From positions 1 to 64,000 of the forward strand of contig NZ_FCNT01000012.1 of the NCBI RefSeq assembly GCF_900021155.1: a stretch of DNA of 64,000 nucleotides. Direction: 5' to 3'. The position numbers and the translations under genes were made by a program. Below are positions 44,995-54,411 of the stretch, in pieces. The DNA is from Alistipes sp. CHKCI003. GTDB taxonomy: Bacteria; Bacteroidota; Bacteroidia; Bacteroidales; Rikenellaceae. Each line of letters begins with the position of its first letter. The stretch's first letter is position 1. The notes beneath the pieces were generated by a model. It was not told where the DNA came from. It saw only the letters and a list, made by a program, of their open reading frames with translations, and made no database searches.

Positions 44995-45517
44995 CGTCGT
45001 AAGCGTCGTCGCCTTCGAATTCGCGGAAGTCGTCCATCGCCTCGTCGAACATCGACCCCTCCTCCTCGTCGGCGCGGGTTTTCGAGGGGTCGTACTGGTC
45101 GGGCGCCTCGGCCCGCGCGAAGATTTCGCGCGGGTACTCGGCTCCGGCCTGCGCTTCGGCGGCACCCGTCAGCTCCAGATAGTAGGCACGGTCCCCGAAC
45201 AGGTCGAAGAGATAGATCAGACGGTCGCGGTTGCTGTGGAGGATCTGCCCGAGCGCGATGCGCTCCATCGGCTCGGGCCCTTCGCCGTTTTCGGCACCCA
45301 TGTCCATCAGGGTAAATTCGCGCAGCCTGTTCCAGCGGTCGTCCGCCGTGAAGAACGAAGCCATGCACGGCTCGTATTCGAGCGAGCGGAGGAGAAAATC
45401 GTGGAATTCGAGCAAGGTCGTATCGTACGATACCTCATAATCGCGCACGAATCGGTCGTTTTCGTCGCTCAGCATGCGGAAACGGAATACCATCGACCTG
45501 TTTTCAGACTTTTTCAT
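44987..45517 (-). CDS. pRiA4b ORF-3-like domain protein
   Basis: 176 aa from MKKSENRSMVFRFRMLSDEN. The N-terminal ~130 residues follow the pRiA4b/IS1096 TnpR ORF-3-like fold (VFRFRML, YDTTLLEFHDFLLRSLEYE, MASFFTADDRWNR, FDLFGDRAYYLEL), and the C-terminus is strongly acidic (EEEGSMFDEAMDDFREFEGD). Despite the transposon-derived family name, these are ordinary chromosomal genes in Bacteroidales. Function unknown. Overlaps miaA by 8 bp and follows the acyl-CoA reductase by 16 bp. Confidence 0.8.
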   Translation of the reverse strand: MKKSENRSMVFRFRMLSDENDRFVRDYEVSYDTTLLEFHDFLLRSLEYEPCMASFFTADDRWNRLREFTLMDMGAENGEGPEPMERIALGQILHSNRDRLIYLFDLFGDRAYYLELTGAAEAQAGAEYPREIFARAEAPDQYDPSKTRADEEEGSMFDEAMDDFREFEGDDAYDDE

Positions 45518-45533
45518 AATTACAAATATAACA

Positions 45534-46523
45534 TTATTTCCCGAGGCCCGCAAGAAATTCCATCACATCGCGGTCATCCGGATAATCCGTCAGCGCCGGC
45601 CGCTGCGCACAGCCGAAGTCCGCACGCCGCGAATGGGCGATGCACTCCGAGACCACGCACTGCAATTCGCCGTCGTGCTCCGCGAGCCATGCGGCGACCT
45701 CCGACACATCGTCGTAATACGTATAACAGATGCAGCTCAGCGCGGTCGGGAAGGCCCGCCGCTCGACCATCACGGCCGCCCCGAGGTCGCGGAACGGGAC
45801 GCCCTGCATCACGAGCACCGCTTTCGTTTGCACGTAGTTGCGGCAGTACTTCGGATTCATGCGGAGCGGTGTCGGCCGCCAGCCGCATCCGCGCGGGAGA
45901 AACACGAGCGACACGCTGCGGCAGCCGAGGCCCGAGTAGGCGAACAGGTCGTCCGCGAGCCCTGCCAGCTGGCGTTCGGTCTCGCGGCCCGAGAGGACCG
46001 CGACCGACTGCCGGCTGCCGCGCAGCAGAGCGGGAAGAGCGGCATAGCGGGTCCGGAAAAAGCGGTTGGCCCGATCGCTGCCCGTGGCGATCACGGCGTC
46101 GGCCTCCGTCTCGGCGCCGTCGGCGAATTCGACCGCCGCATCCGGATCGATCTCGCGCAGCAGGGCGACGACGTACTCCAGCAGCGGACGGTCTTTCGAC
46201 GAAGGTTTGACCAGACAGCGGTGTCCCGCCGCCACGACGCACAGCAGATCGAAAAAACCCACGAGCGGAATATTGCCGGCCATCACCACCAGCACCCGCC
46301 GCGGCTCGGCCGCGGGAACGGGGTAGTGCGACAGCCACGACGCGAGCCGTTCGCGCCGCAGCATCCCGTCCGCGACGGCTGCTGCGGCCCGCCGAATATC
46401 GCCGGACGTAAACCAGCCGTTCGCGGCTTGCGCGAGCTCCGCGGCCCGCCGCGAGGCTTCGTCCTGCCCGAAACGGACAAGACGCCGTCCCAATTCCGTA
46501 AAGAGGTCCAATGCGTTTTTCAT
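45534..46523 (-). CDS. Acyl-CoA reductase (LuxC family)
   Basis: 329 aa. LuxC-type reductases convert acyl-CoA or acyl thioester to aldehyde with NADPH. Visible: VMAGNIPLVGFFDLLCVVAA, HRCLVKPSSKDRPLLEYV, ATGSDRANRFF and DLFAYSGLGCRSVSLVFLP with the probable catalytic cysteine. Full length for the short Bacteroidetes form. The TATCTTTG promoter box ends 5 bp before the ATG, so the mRNA may be leaderless. Substrate unknown; a ferredoxin that often neighbours this gene in Bacteroidales was not seen. Confidence 0.88.
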   Translation of the reverse strand: MKNALDLFTELGRRLVRFGQDEASRRAAELAQAANGWFTSGDIRRAAAAVADGMLRRERLASWLSHYPVPAAEPRRVLVVMAGNIPLVGFFDLLCVVAAGHRCLVKPSSKDRPLLEYVVALLREIDPDAAVEFADGAETEADAVIATGSDRANRFFRTRYAALPALLRGSRQSVAVLSGRETERQLAGLADDLFAYSGLGCRSVSLVFLPRGCGWRPTPLRMNPKYCRNYVQTKAVLVMQGVPFRDLGAAVMVERRAFPTALSCICYTYYDDVSEVAAWLAEHDGELQCVVSECIAHSRRADFGCAQRPALTDYPDDRDVMEFLAGLGK

Positions 46524-46528
46524 CCCCG

Positions 46529-46536
46529 CAAAGATA
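46529..46536 (-). promoter_or_regulatory. -7 element of the acyl-CoA reductase gene
   Basis: Minus strand TATCTTTG followed by CGGGG and the ATG. Confidence 0.65.
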
Positions 46537-47245
46537 CGATTTCGCCGGAAATATTGTTCCGCAAGGCCGGGTTTAATCGGCGGTTCGACATTCGTGTCGT
46601 CGCCGTGCATCCCGCTCTTCACGCCTCGGCTCGGAAACGATGACGGAAAGAAACTTCAGACAGGCGACCGGACACCGCCCGCAGTCATTACCCGACCGGC
46701 GGTGCATCTTCGGCAGCAGACGACGGAACCGAGGCAACCGTCCGCTTTGACCTGAAACGCACGCCTTCGGCCTTCGACTCGCACGGTTGTGGCAGATCGT
46801 GCGGGAAGCGCAGCGCCGCATCGTACCCGCCTTGTCTCGCGCAGCAACCGAAGCCAAAATCGACGGCAGCCTCGCACGGGGATACGACACAAGGCTCTTC
46901 TTCGAAGAGCCATCGGAAGAGCACGATCTCCAACAACGATTTCCGACCTAAGTATACACCCCGTCCGGTCCCGGCCCCCGACCCTGCACCGACCGGCGAT
47001 CCGGACCATACTCATAGCACAGGTCTCGGGGCATCGCTCCAGCACGACCATCCGCAGATCGACGAAGCCGTACGCAAAACGCGGACACCGCCCGCAGAGG
47101 CGGAAGCCGAACGCACGGGGATGCCGCCCTGCATGCCGGAGGCCCGGCACGCGGGAAATGAGGTACCGGCTTCTCGACGAACGTATGAAAGTATTCGGGG
47201 AAAACCTCTTGCGCACGAAAAAATTTGCAGAATACGCTCGAAAGA

Positions 47246-47276
47246 TTTGGATATACGGATTTTTTCACTACCTTTG
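47246..47276 (+). promoter_or_regulatory. tRNA-Gly(GCC) promoter
   Basis: TTTG at 47246-47249, 19-bp spacer, TACCTTTG at 47269-47276, 33 bp before the tRNA. Confidence 0.85.
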
Positions 47277-47309
47277 CACTCGCAATTCGACTGACAGGGA
47301 TTGCGTACT

Positions 47310-47382
47310 GCGGAAATAGCTCAGTTGGTAGAGCGCAACCTTGCCAAGGTTGAGGTCGCGGGTCCGAGTCCCGTTTTCCGCT
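47310..47382 (+). tRNA. tRNA-Gly(GCC)
   Basis: 73 nt; acceptor GCGGAAA/TTTCCGC, anticodon loop TTGCCAA (GCC), T arm with GGTCCGAGTCC. Shares the acceptor and D arm with tRNA-Gly(CCC) at 9631 but differs in the anticodon and T arms; no integration here. Confidence 0.97.
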
Positions 47383-47387
47383 CCGGG

Positions 47388-47424
47388 AATCAGCAGTTTC
47401 AGAAATGAGGCTGCTGATTTTTTG
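47388..47424 (+). terminator. Terminator of tRNA-Gly(GCC)
   Basis: AATCAGCAG (47388-47396) pairs with CTGCTGATT (47411-47419), followed by a T run. Confidence 0.85.
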
Positions 47425-47601
47425 TTTGCATAGGGTGGAAATACAGGACCGAAACAGCCTTTTCAGGCTCGCCCTCTTATCCCCTCTGCATAATACGACC
47501 CGTCGAATCCCCCCCCTCCTCCGGCCCCCGTACGGAAAATGGAAAAGACCTTCGGCCGCATCCTGAATGGCCGAAGGTCTATTTCGAGGCGTTGCACGTC
47601 A

Positions 47602-50040
47602 TCACTCTATCTCCGCGTCGTCCGCGGGGCGATAGACGGCGCGGATACGGAATACGGTGGTGCGCAATGCCTTGCCGTACGGACTTGCCGGTCCGAGCGA
47701 CGAATCGTAATATTTATACGCCCCGCTCTCCTTGTGCTTGATAACTCCATCGACCTGATGGGCCATCGTCGCCCGGGCATAACTCGTCGCCTCCGGAGTA
47801 CCGAGTCCCCGTTCGGCTTCTGCCGCTGCGCAAGACCAGTAGAACGAATTCTGAAACTCAGGAGTGGAGGCGTAATAGGTAGTCAGCATATTTTCCAGTT
47901 CACGAATGGAGGGCAGATACCAGCGCATGTCTTCATAGCGGATGTAGCCGTTACGGTCGGTCTTGTTCTTACGGTAACAATACTCCGCTGCCGTGGAAGG
48001 TCGTACATCCAGTTCCATGGCTTCAAGGGGTTCATCGGGATAGTATCCTGCCCAAACCTCTTTCTGAGAATAGATTCCCCGCTCCATCAGGATTGCCATT
48101 GTCCCTTCACGCCCTTTGAAAATATTCTCCACGGCATCGTATTCGCACAGAAAATGGGTAGGAAGAATACCCGTATGTATGTACCCCATATCTTTCGGCC
48201 CCCATGGCAGCCCGTCGTAGACCTGATCGCTCTGCCATGCAGAGAGCGGGTCGTAATAGTCCAGATACTCTTCATAGGCTTCCGCATAGATGTAATACTG
48301 GTGTTCGCCGCCATCCTCCACGTTGACTTTCAGCAGTCCGTGCTGTTCGATCGTGATGGTATGGGGCTCGCCGACCTGCTTGCCGTTTTCCTTATAGGTC
48401 AGCACCAGATCGGCCGAACGGTCCTTCGTGCTGATATTTTCGTCCACATAGATATAGATACGGTCTCGATCGCCCAGATCCTCGTATTTCGTATTGTTTT
48501 TCAACTGCCCGGGATCGGTCAGCAAATCCGAGGTGAAGTATTTCCGTTTGCCCGTACCGGCAGCAAATTCCTGCCTCGGGTGCTCTATGTAAAGATCGCT
48601 GTCGTCCGTTTTTCCGCTCTCCATTACGGATTTGGGCACCCTCTCGATACGCACCCAGTTTTTGGCTTCCGGATCTTTCACCTCGATATCCATCGTCGGG
48701 TTTTGATTCTCATCGAACAGATAGACATCCAACGGCGTAACATTGAAATGGGCATCCATGTTCTTATGCCGCAATATGGAGATGTAATAGGGGTTGGTCG
48801 CCTCCACGTCGATACGGGCATCGAACGTTACGTCGCCGGGCAGGTTGCCCGCTCGGGTAATGCCGGCGATCGTTACCCGGTTGCGGTACTGGTGATTCCG
48901 TTTGACATTGAAATCATCCACCGGATCGCCGCCGAGATAAATCGTGCAAGTGGCGTTGTAAACGATACCGTCGGCATCGGTAAAAAAGCCCCCGACTACT
49001 ATATGCGTAGCGGGTATCACCTCGCCGGTATCCTCGTTTCTCGCCAGCAAAGGCTTGTAGCACTGATAAGCCTCCGGAAGCGTACCTGCCGGATAGGAAT
49101 ATTCGGCAGGGTATTCCTTGTACCCCGGCTCGCGCAGGTTCTCGAACACGTAGAACGAAAGAGTCGCCTCGCCGCTCTGGTTGTAGATAATGTCCTGTGT
49201 AGGATCGAGCACTTCTTTCATGTCCTTAACGTCGTCGGCTTCTCCGTCGCCGTCCGGATCGAGGTCGCTTTGCGGCACGTCTCCGTCCGTAGCCGTCGGA
49301 GCGATGAAGGGAACGGCGGTAGCCATGTTGCACACCTCGTATTGCGTCAGGTTCAGCGACGGCAACCCGCCGACCGCCCCGTTCGCGGAGGAGATCTTGA
49401 ACGAAAAATCGAACCGTGCCATCAACGCCTTCATCGCGATGACGACCTCGCCTCGCTCTTTCGTCAGGTCGACCTCGGTTTCCGATTTTCCCACCATCGG
49501 CATGCCCGATTCAGGCAGTTCCACAAGCGTTCGATAATCGACGGGCCGGTAGCGGAAATTCTCGAAAGCCTTCAGATCGGGTATTAGCTCCGGATAACCC
49601 TCGTCCGTCATCTTCCCGAATGTCCCCGGCTCCACGTTCGCCACCACGTACACGGTGGCACCGGATGCCTCGACGGCATCTGCGAAACCGTCGTTGTCTA
49701 TAAGCAGCGTGGAAGTGCCCGTAGCGGTCTGGTATCCCTGAAACCGATGCTCTCCGTCCTGCTTCGCCGACAGGTACTCGCCGTTCGGCCCGAAAAGAAA
49801 GACGTGGAGCGTCTTGATTTCGCGCTCGGCCTCATTCTTCGGATCGGAGGCACGGGTAACGACGCTTTCGGGCGACATGCTCTCCGCCACGGCCGTCAGA
49901 CGGAAATTCCCGTCATGCCCGAAGCCGCTCCGATCGGGGATCTCGTCTTTCGAACACCCCGCCAGACACAATGCCGCCGATACTGCGGCCGCCCATAAAT
50001 GCCCGCAGACATAGTTCCGTATGCTCGTTTTGTTGTTCAT
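47602..50040 (-). CDS. Large fimbrial lipoprotein with DUF4906-type region (probable tip or minor subunit)
   Basis: 812 aa from MNNKTSIRNYVCGHLWAAAV; lipobox LAGC with Cys29. The N-terminal part has the fimbrillin pattern (IKTLHVFLFGPNGEYL, VYVVANVEPGTF), and the long C-terminal part has VRIERVPKSVMESGK, ADLVLTYKENGKQVG and a final WYLPSIRELENMLTTYYAS block that I associate with DUF4906 proteins. Such proteins are large tip or accessory subunits of Mfa/FimA-type pili, exported as lipoproteins and processed at the surface before assembly. Last gene of the fimbrial operon; the role is inferred from position and size. Confidence 0.75.
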   Translation of the reverse strand: MNNKTSIRNYVCGHLWAAAVSAALCLAGCSKDEIPDRSGFGHDGNFRLTAVAESMSPESVVTRASDPKNEAEREIKTLHVFLFGPNGEYLSAKQDGEHRFQGYQTATGTSTLLIDNDGFADAVEASGATVYVVANVEPGTFGKMTDEGYPELIPDLKAFENFRYRPVDYRTLVELPESGMPMVGKSETEVDLTKERGEVVIAMKALMARFDFSFKISSANGAVGGLPSLNLTQYEVCNMATAVPFIAPTATDGDVPQSDLDPDGDGEADDVKDMKEVLDPTQDIIYNQSGEATLSFYVFENLREPGYKEYPAEYSYPAGTLPEAYQCYKPLLARNEDTGEVIPATHIVVGGFFTDADGIVYNATCTIYLGGDPVDDFNVKRNHQYRNRVTIAGITRAGNLPGDVTFDARIDVEATNPYYISILRHKNMDAHFNVTPLDVYLFDENQNPTMDIEVKDPEAKNWVRIERVPKSVMESGKTDDSDLYIEHPRQEFAAGTGKRKYFTSDLLTDPGQLKNNTKYEDLGDRDRIYIYVDENISTKDRSADLVLTYKENGKQVGEPHTITIEQHGLLKVNVEDGGEHQYYIYAEAYEEYLDYYDPLSAWQSDQVYDGLPWGPKDMGYIHTGILPTHFLCEYDAVENIFKGREGTMAILMERGIYSQKEVWAGYYPDEPLEAMELDVRPSTAAEYCYRKNKTDRNGYIRYEDMRWYLPSIRELENMLTTYYASTPEFQNSFYWSCAAAEAERGLGTPEATSYARATMAHQVDGVIKHKESGAYKYYDSSLGPASPYGKALRTTVFRIRAVYRPADDAEIE

Positions 50041-50050
50041 ATCCGCTCTT

Positions 50051-51145
50051 TTATTCGAAATCCAAATCGCTGTCGCCGCCATCCTCCCACACCTGATTGT
50101 TGTCCACCACGAAGTTCAGGACGAAAGCGTCTCCGATAAAATTCAGTTCCACGGTGTAGATCGTACCCGCCTGCGGGAAGAAGTCGGCCACGCTGCCGAT
50201 ATATCGGTTCGTGTGTACCTCGCCCATGAAGGTATAGTCCAGATATATCTCTATATCGCCCAAATACGGATTCGCAGTAGGATTGGACACCAGCATCAGC
50301 ACTTTGTCTCCGAGGCGATCGGCCGATTGGTGGGCCAGCACCTTGACGTCATCCGTTTCGTCCGAACCGTCGAGGAAGGCAAACGTCCCGCGGAACGTCT
50401 CCTCCGGATAGGATTGCCCCTTGTCGATGTCGATTTTGACGGAACGGTGGAAGGTGCCTGCCAGCCGCAGCCCGTGAATGACTACGCCGTGCGTCTCGTT
50501 GTAATTGTTCGCCTTGAAGTTCAGGCCGACCAACATGTGATAGAACCGCAGGTTCACATGTCCGTCGCCGCGCGTTGCATCCATCGCAGCAGCAACCATC
50601 GCATCCGGTATCTCCTCCATCGTGCGCGGGGTCTCGACCTCACCGCCCTCGAAAGGCATGGAGAACGTCAGCGTGGGGGCGCCCATTCCCTCCGCAGTCT
50701 CGGGGGTAACGGCGAAATATCCGCCCTCATACGGATAGTAAGCGAAAAAACTGTAAAGGTAATCCCGCGGTTCGTACCAGCGTTGCTGCATGCCGGTATA
50801 GTAGCAGGCCGAACCGTTGTACTCGACTTCGGTTTTGTAGAACAGATGGGGCGTGCTTCGCGGGGCCTTGGCTTCCCACGAGTCCGTCCCCGTATTGGGG
50901 TCGAGGCCGGTGTTGTCGCCCTTCTGCGCCAGACAGTAGCCCAGCACCCCGAACGAGCCGCCTTCCGGGAACTCGTCCAAAGGCCCTCCGGCCGCCCGCG
51001 ACGACAGACCGCCGCCCGATGAGACGTCCGGAATCCCGAAACGGATCGACTCGCCGGAAAGCACCGCAGGAGCCGTGTATTCCGACTTTTCGCAAGAGAG
51101 CGTCGCAACCGTCAGGGACAAAAGAAATATCGTCTTTATCTTCAT
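50051..51145 (-). CDS. Fimbrillin family lipoprotein (1)
   Basis: 364 aa. Signal peptide with Cys18 (TLSC). Mature N-terminus AGGPLDEFPEGGSFGVLGYC and YEPRDYLYSFFAYYPYEGGY are typical of the fimbrillin-like/Mfa-like family, as is FYHMLVGLNFKANN. Transthyretin-like beta-sandwich lipoproteins of this type polymerise by donor-strand exchange. It begins 37 bp after the previous fimbrillin and is followed after 10 bp by the DUF4906-type gene. Subunit class (major or accessory) cannot be told. Confidence 0.82.
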   Translation of the reverse strand: MKIKTIFLLSLTVATLSCEKSEYTAPAVLSGESIRFGIPDVSSGGGLSSRAAGGPLDEFPEGGSFGVLGYCLAQKGDNTGLDPNTGTDSWEAKAPRSTPHLFYKTEVEYNGSACYYTGMQQRWYEPRDYLYSFFAYYPYEGGYFAVTPETAEGMGAPTLTFSMPFEGGEVETPRTMEEIPDAMVAAAMDATRGDGHVNLRFYHMLVGLNFKANNYNETHGVVIHGLRLAGTFHRSVKIDIDKGQSYPEETFRGTFAFLDGSDETDDVKVLAHQSADRLGDKVLMLVSNPTANPYLGDIEIYLDYTFMGEVHTNRYIGSVADFFPQAGTIYTVELNFIGDAFVLNFVVDNNQVWEDGGDSDLDFE

Positions 51146-51182
51146 AGGATGTATGCTGTTAAATTCCGAATATGCGCGGCAA

Positions 51183-52157
51183 TCACTCCACCGTGATGCT
51201 GCCGCCCGAAGCGGAAATCCAAGGCACCACCTCCGGCCGCTCGAACAAGATGTATTCGCCGCCTATCGTGAAGGTGTAGCGGTAACTTCCGCCGGCCGCC
51301 CACGCGGCGAGGCCCGCTTCGGCAAGGTTTACGCTCTTCGTGAGGATGTCGGACGTGCTGCCCGCCTCGGTATACCGGTATCGGATCTCCAGCGTGAAAG
51401 CCTCGCCGACACTCTGCGGCAACAGCAGCAGGTCGTCCGTGAATACGGACTGTCCCGACGCCGTCAGCTTCAGTCCGGCGGTATTTTCGGCAAAAGGCGC
51501 ATCGGCAGTCGTGGGCTCTCCGGGCGTCCACACTCCGTCCTCGCCGGGCCATACCGTGCAGCTGCCCCCTTTGGGCATCCCGAAAAGTTTCACCGAAACG
51601 ATTTCGGCACTCACGCGCCCCGAAGCCGCCAGCGCGGGATCCACACGGCCTTCGATGCGTACCTGCGCAAGCAGATGGCGGAAGACGAAGGTTACGGGCC
51701 GTGCGGGCGGAGTGTATCGGAGGTCCGTTTCCTCCGCCGCCATCAGATCCGCGGACTGCGTGGCGTCGAAATCCGTAATTTCCATATACGGACTTCCTCC
51801 CGCACCCGTAACTTTCAACGCCGATTGCAGCTCATACGGATAGACGGCGTAAAAATCGTATGCGGCACCGTTTCTCCAGAATCGCAGGTTCGTGTATCCC
51901 CATTCGCCGTTCTCAAGGGTTACGGATTCCTGTTCCAGAATCAAGGACGGAACGCCCCCCGCAGGGGTTTCGCGGGCCCATACGGCAAAGCGGTCTTTCT
52001 CGGCGAACTCGGTTACCGCGGAGCGTGCGACGTTCGTCGAGAAGCCGATGGCCTCGTCCTGCGCGACGGTTCCCGCGCCGCTCTTCGAACAGCCGGACAA
52101 TAGCAGCAGACCTGCCGCCAACGTTCGTGTCGTCGATATATTACGATTTTTCCACAT
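51183..52157 (-). CDS. Fimbrillin family lipoprotein (2)
   Basis: 324 aa from MWKNRNISTTRTLAAGLLLL; lipobox LSGC, Cys23. Mature part: DRFAVWARETPAGG, YDFYAVYPYEL, VTFVFRHLLAQVRIEG, the last being the conserved F-x-H-x-L/M-x-x-V element of fimbrillin-like proteins. An upstream in-frame ATG (52265) would precede an implausible non-signal extension. Third of four consecutive fimbrial subunits. Confidence 0.82.
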   Translation of the reverse strand: MWKNRNISTTRTLAAGLLLLSGCSKSGAGTVAQDEAIGFSTNVARSAVTEFAEKDRFAVWARETPAGGVPSLILEQESVTLENGEWGYTNLRFWRNGAAYDFYAVYPYELQSALKVTGAGGSPYMEITDFDATQSADLMAAEETDLRYTPPARPVTFVFRHLLAQVRIEGRVDPALAASGRVSAEIVSVKLFGMPKGGSCTVWPGEDGVWTPGEPTTADAPFAENTAGLKLTASGQSVFTDDLLLLPQSVGEAFTLEIRYRYTEAGSTSDILTKSVNLAEAGLAAWAAGGSYRYTFTIGGEYILFERPEVVPWISASGGSITVE

Positions 52158-52324
52158 AGTCTTCGTTCGGTTCAGCTCTTCATGCGACCGGAAAGGGACC
52201 GTTCCCGGCGAGCCGGAAACAATCCGGATTTGCCCGGAAGGTTGCCGAGGCGCGAAAACGAACATTCAACCCCGTCCGGTCAATAACCGGAACCCGTCTT
52301 ACGGCGGTTCCGAAGGTCGTGTTT

Positions 52325-53323
52325 TTATTCTTCCGACACTGGTATTTCTAATTCTACATCATCCTTACTCGGCGTCCATTTGTCGACACTCGGCTCTTCG
52401 AACTCGATATATTCCAAATTGACGCTCTCAGGCGTGATCGTGGCGACGTAGTTATAACGATAGCCTTTCGCCCACGCTGTGGTCGTCTCGTTTGGAAGAT
52501 TGACCGAAATTTTGTCCTTGGAGGCAATAATTTGGCCGTTTTGATCCTTGACCTCCACATCGAAGGTAACGCTGACCGTTCCGACAGACTGAGGAATGAC
52601 GACGATTCCGTCGCTACTGCCCGCGGCCGAGATCTGCAACTGATCTGTAAGAGCGAAAGTACCATTTCCTGTCGCCGTGTCCCAGTCGCCTCCGAAATTC
52701 TCGTCTCCTGTACCGGTTATAGTGTTACCGGTAAATGTCGCCTGCGTTGCGATACCTGTTACCTGAATGTCGCTGACGTTAACTTCGGAGGTCTTATCGA
52801 ACCCGTTTTTGAAAGTAAACTGAACATTCGAGAGCAGATGCTTGAAAATAAGAGCAATGGGCTCATTGCTCTCTGCCTGTCCATTTTGGGTATAGGCCGC
52901 ATAAAGCAGATCCTCCTGATTGTTTTGATCGGAAGTGTACGTAAAAGTAAGGTAGCCGTTATCGTTCAGCCCCTCGGCCGATACTGCATTCTCCGGGGCA
53001 TAGGCGGCGAAAGTGTACGTCGCGCCATCGATCCACGGGCGCTGTCCTCCTTCGTAAGTCCAAACATTCTCCCCGCCTCCCTCGGTAACTTTGTCGTTGG
53101 TGAATACCGTCACCGTGGATGCATCATCTTTGGTGTATTGCCCGTACACCCAAAATTCGGACAGGTCATCGATCTCTGTGAAGGCACGGGTCTCGGTGGA
53201 ATATCCGATGTAAGCCCCGTCGAAACGGATGCCGGCTGTCTCGGGCCTCTCGACCGTCTCGGTCTTGCTGCAACTTGCCAGAATCGCTGCGACTCCGGCA
53301 ATCAAAAGAAAATTCCTTCTCAT
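52325..53323 (-). CDS. Fimbrillin family lipoprotein (3)
   Basis: 332 aa; signal peptide to Cys18 (LASC). The mature chain includes EFWVYGQYTKDD, YTFAAYAPENAV, IALIFKHLLSNVQFTFKNGF and GYRYNYVATITPESV. Lower GC and Thr/Asn-rich compared with its neighbours, which fits a surface-exposed, diversifying major subunit. It is the first of the fimbrillins in transcription order, after the DUF5119 gene. Major-subunit status is inference. Confidence 0.83.
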   Translation of the reverse strand: MRRNFLLIAGVAAILASCSKTETVERPETAGIRFDGAYIGYSTETRAFTEIDDLSEFWVYGQYTKDDASTVTVFTNDKVTEGGGENVWTYEGGQRPWIDGATYTFAAYAPENAVSAEGLNDNGYLTFTYTSDQNNQEDLLYAAYTQNGQAESNEPIALIFKHLLSNVQFTFKNGFDKTSEVNVSDIQVTGIATQATFTGNTITGTGDENFGGDWDTATGNGTFALTDQLQISAAGSSDGIVVIPQSVGTVSVTFDVEVKDQNGQIIASKDKISVNLPNETTTAWAKGYRYNYVATITPESVNLEYIEFEEPSVDKWTPSKDDVELEIPVSEE

Positions 53324-53394
53324 CTTTTTCGCTTTTAATAATGGTTTGTTGTATGAAAAACGTACTTATCCGTAATCTTCTCATCGGTCCCGTC

Positions 53395-54411
53395 TCAGTC
53401 CAACGGCAACACGATATCTTCGCAATCGCCCCAGCCGTCGATATCCACATCGAATCCGCCGCCGCCTTCGGCCTCGTCGTCCGTGATAACGAGTCCCGAG
53501 ACCGCGATGACGCCGCCGCGGGGCTGCGAGGCCACCTGATCGGTTACGTCGAACTCGAAGATTTTGACTTTTCCGTTCTTGAGCCTCACCTCCAGATTCA
53601 ATCCGTACTTGCGCTCCGAACGTCGTCCCCGATACTCTTCGGGGCTGAAATCCGGAACTCCGAACGACGCGACGCGCGCTTCCGGCCCGAACTCTTTCAA
53701 CTCGCAATCGTAGAGGATCGTCGCGGCCTCCCCGCCCGTCCGGCCGTCCCGCAGGTAAACCGCCTCGGCCATACCGGCGAGCGCTCCCCGCGCCAATGCC
53801 ACGTGCTCCAGTCCCGCATCGAACTCGTAGCGCACCAAATAAGTATAGACCAGCGGTTGCAAATACGCCGCGAGCGCTACGGGGGCCGAAGTTTGCGCGG
53901 CCTCGTGCTTTTCGATCCACTCCCCGTAGAGCATGTCGGGGGCATTGACCGTCCGTTCGCCGCCATGCGTCTGGCTATATGAGGAACGGGTGCGCGTGCG
54001 GGTGGTGGCCGAAGCCGTGGCCCACGAATCCATCTCGCTGAAGACGATATAACGGGTGTCGTCGTTGCAGAACAACAGCGACTTCGGTCCCTCGCTCATC
54101 GGCAGCAGCCCGCCCTCCGCGGGCAGGTGGCGTTCCGAGCGCGTCCCGTCCGCGTTATAGACGAAAGCGGCGATGCCGGAGGCCGGCTCGGGACAGAGCG
54201 CTTCGTACGCGCAGCAAAAGACCTCTTCCGCCCAGTTGTCGTCCCAGTCCATGCCGTAGTCCCGCTCCCAGACGCACTCCCAATCGGGCCGCACCTCGAC
54301 ACGCACGTTCAGCCCGTGCAGTTCGTGGTCGTAGCACAAATCCTTGCGGCAGCCGCACAGCAGCGCTCCGAGACACAGCAGCAGCCCGCCTTCGTATAGA
54401 TACCGGCTCAT
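53395..54411 (-). CDS. DUF5119-type lipoprotein of the fimbrial locus
   Basis: 338 aa; signal peptide ending near Cys21. The mature N-terminus RKDLCYDHELHGLNVRVEV is the DUF5119 signature (C-Y-D-H-x-x-H), followed by the first beta-sandwich and a second half ending in Asp/Gly-rich strands. DUF5119 proteins accompany fimbrillin clusters in Bacteroidales and are thought to anchor or cap the pilus. Starts inside the stop of the DUF3575 gene (4-bp overlap). Confidence 0.78.
   Translation of the reverse strand: MSRYLYEGGLLLCLGALLCGCRKDLCYDHELHGLNVRVEVRPDWECVWERDYGMDWDDNWAEEVFCCAYEALCPEPASGIAAFVYNADGTRSERHLPAEGGLLPMSEGPKSLLFCNDDTRYIVFSEMDSWATASATTRTRTRSSYSQTHGGERTVNAPDMLYGEWIEKHEAAQTSAPVALAAYLQPLVYTYLVRYEFDAGLEHVALARGALAGMAEAVYLRDGRTGGEAATILYDCELKEFGPEARVASFGVPDFSPEEYRGRRSERKYGLNLEVRLKNGKVKIFEFDVTDQVASQPRGGVIAVSGLVITDDEAEGGGGFDVDIDGWGDCEDIVLPLD

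Larger units (their letters stand above)
46524..47309. other. Intergenic region without a recognisable gene
   Basis: About 785 bp between the acyl-CoA reductase and tRNA-Gly(GCC). Open frames on both strands have shadow composition. Contains the two flanking promoters only. Confidence 0.5.

Noticed and set aside
46524..47309. Possible ferredoxin or other small gene upstream of the acyl-CoA reductase
   Set aside because: No frame shows a CxxCxxCxxxC pattern or other family signal; composition is that of non-coding DNA.
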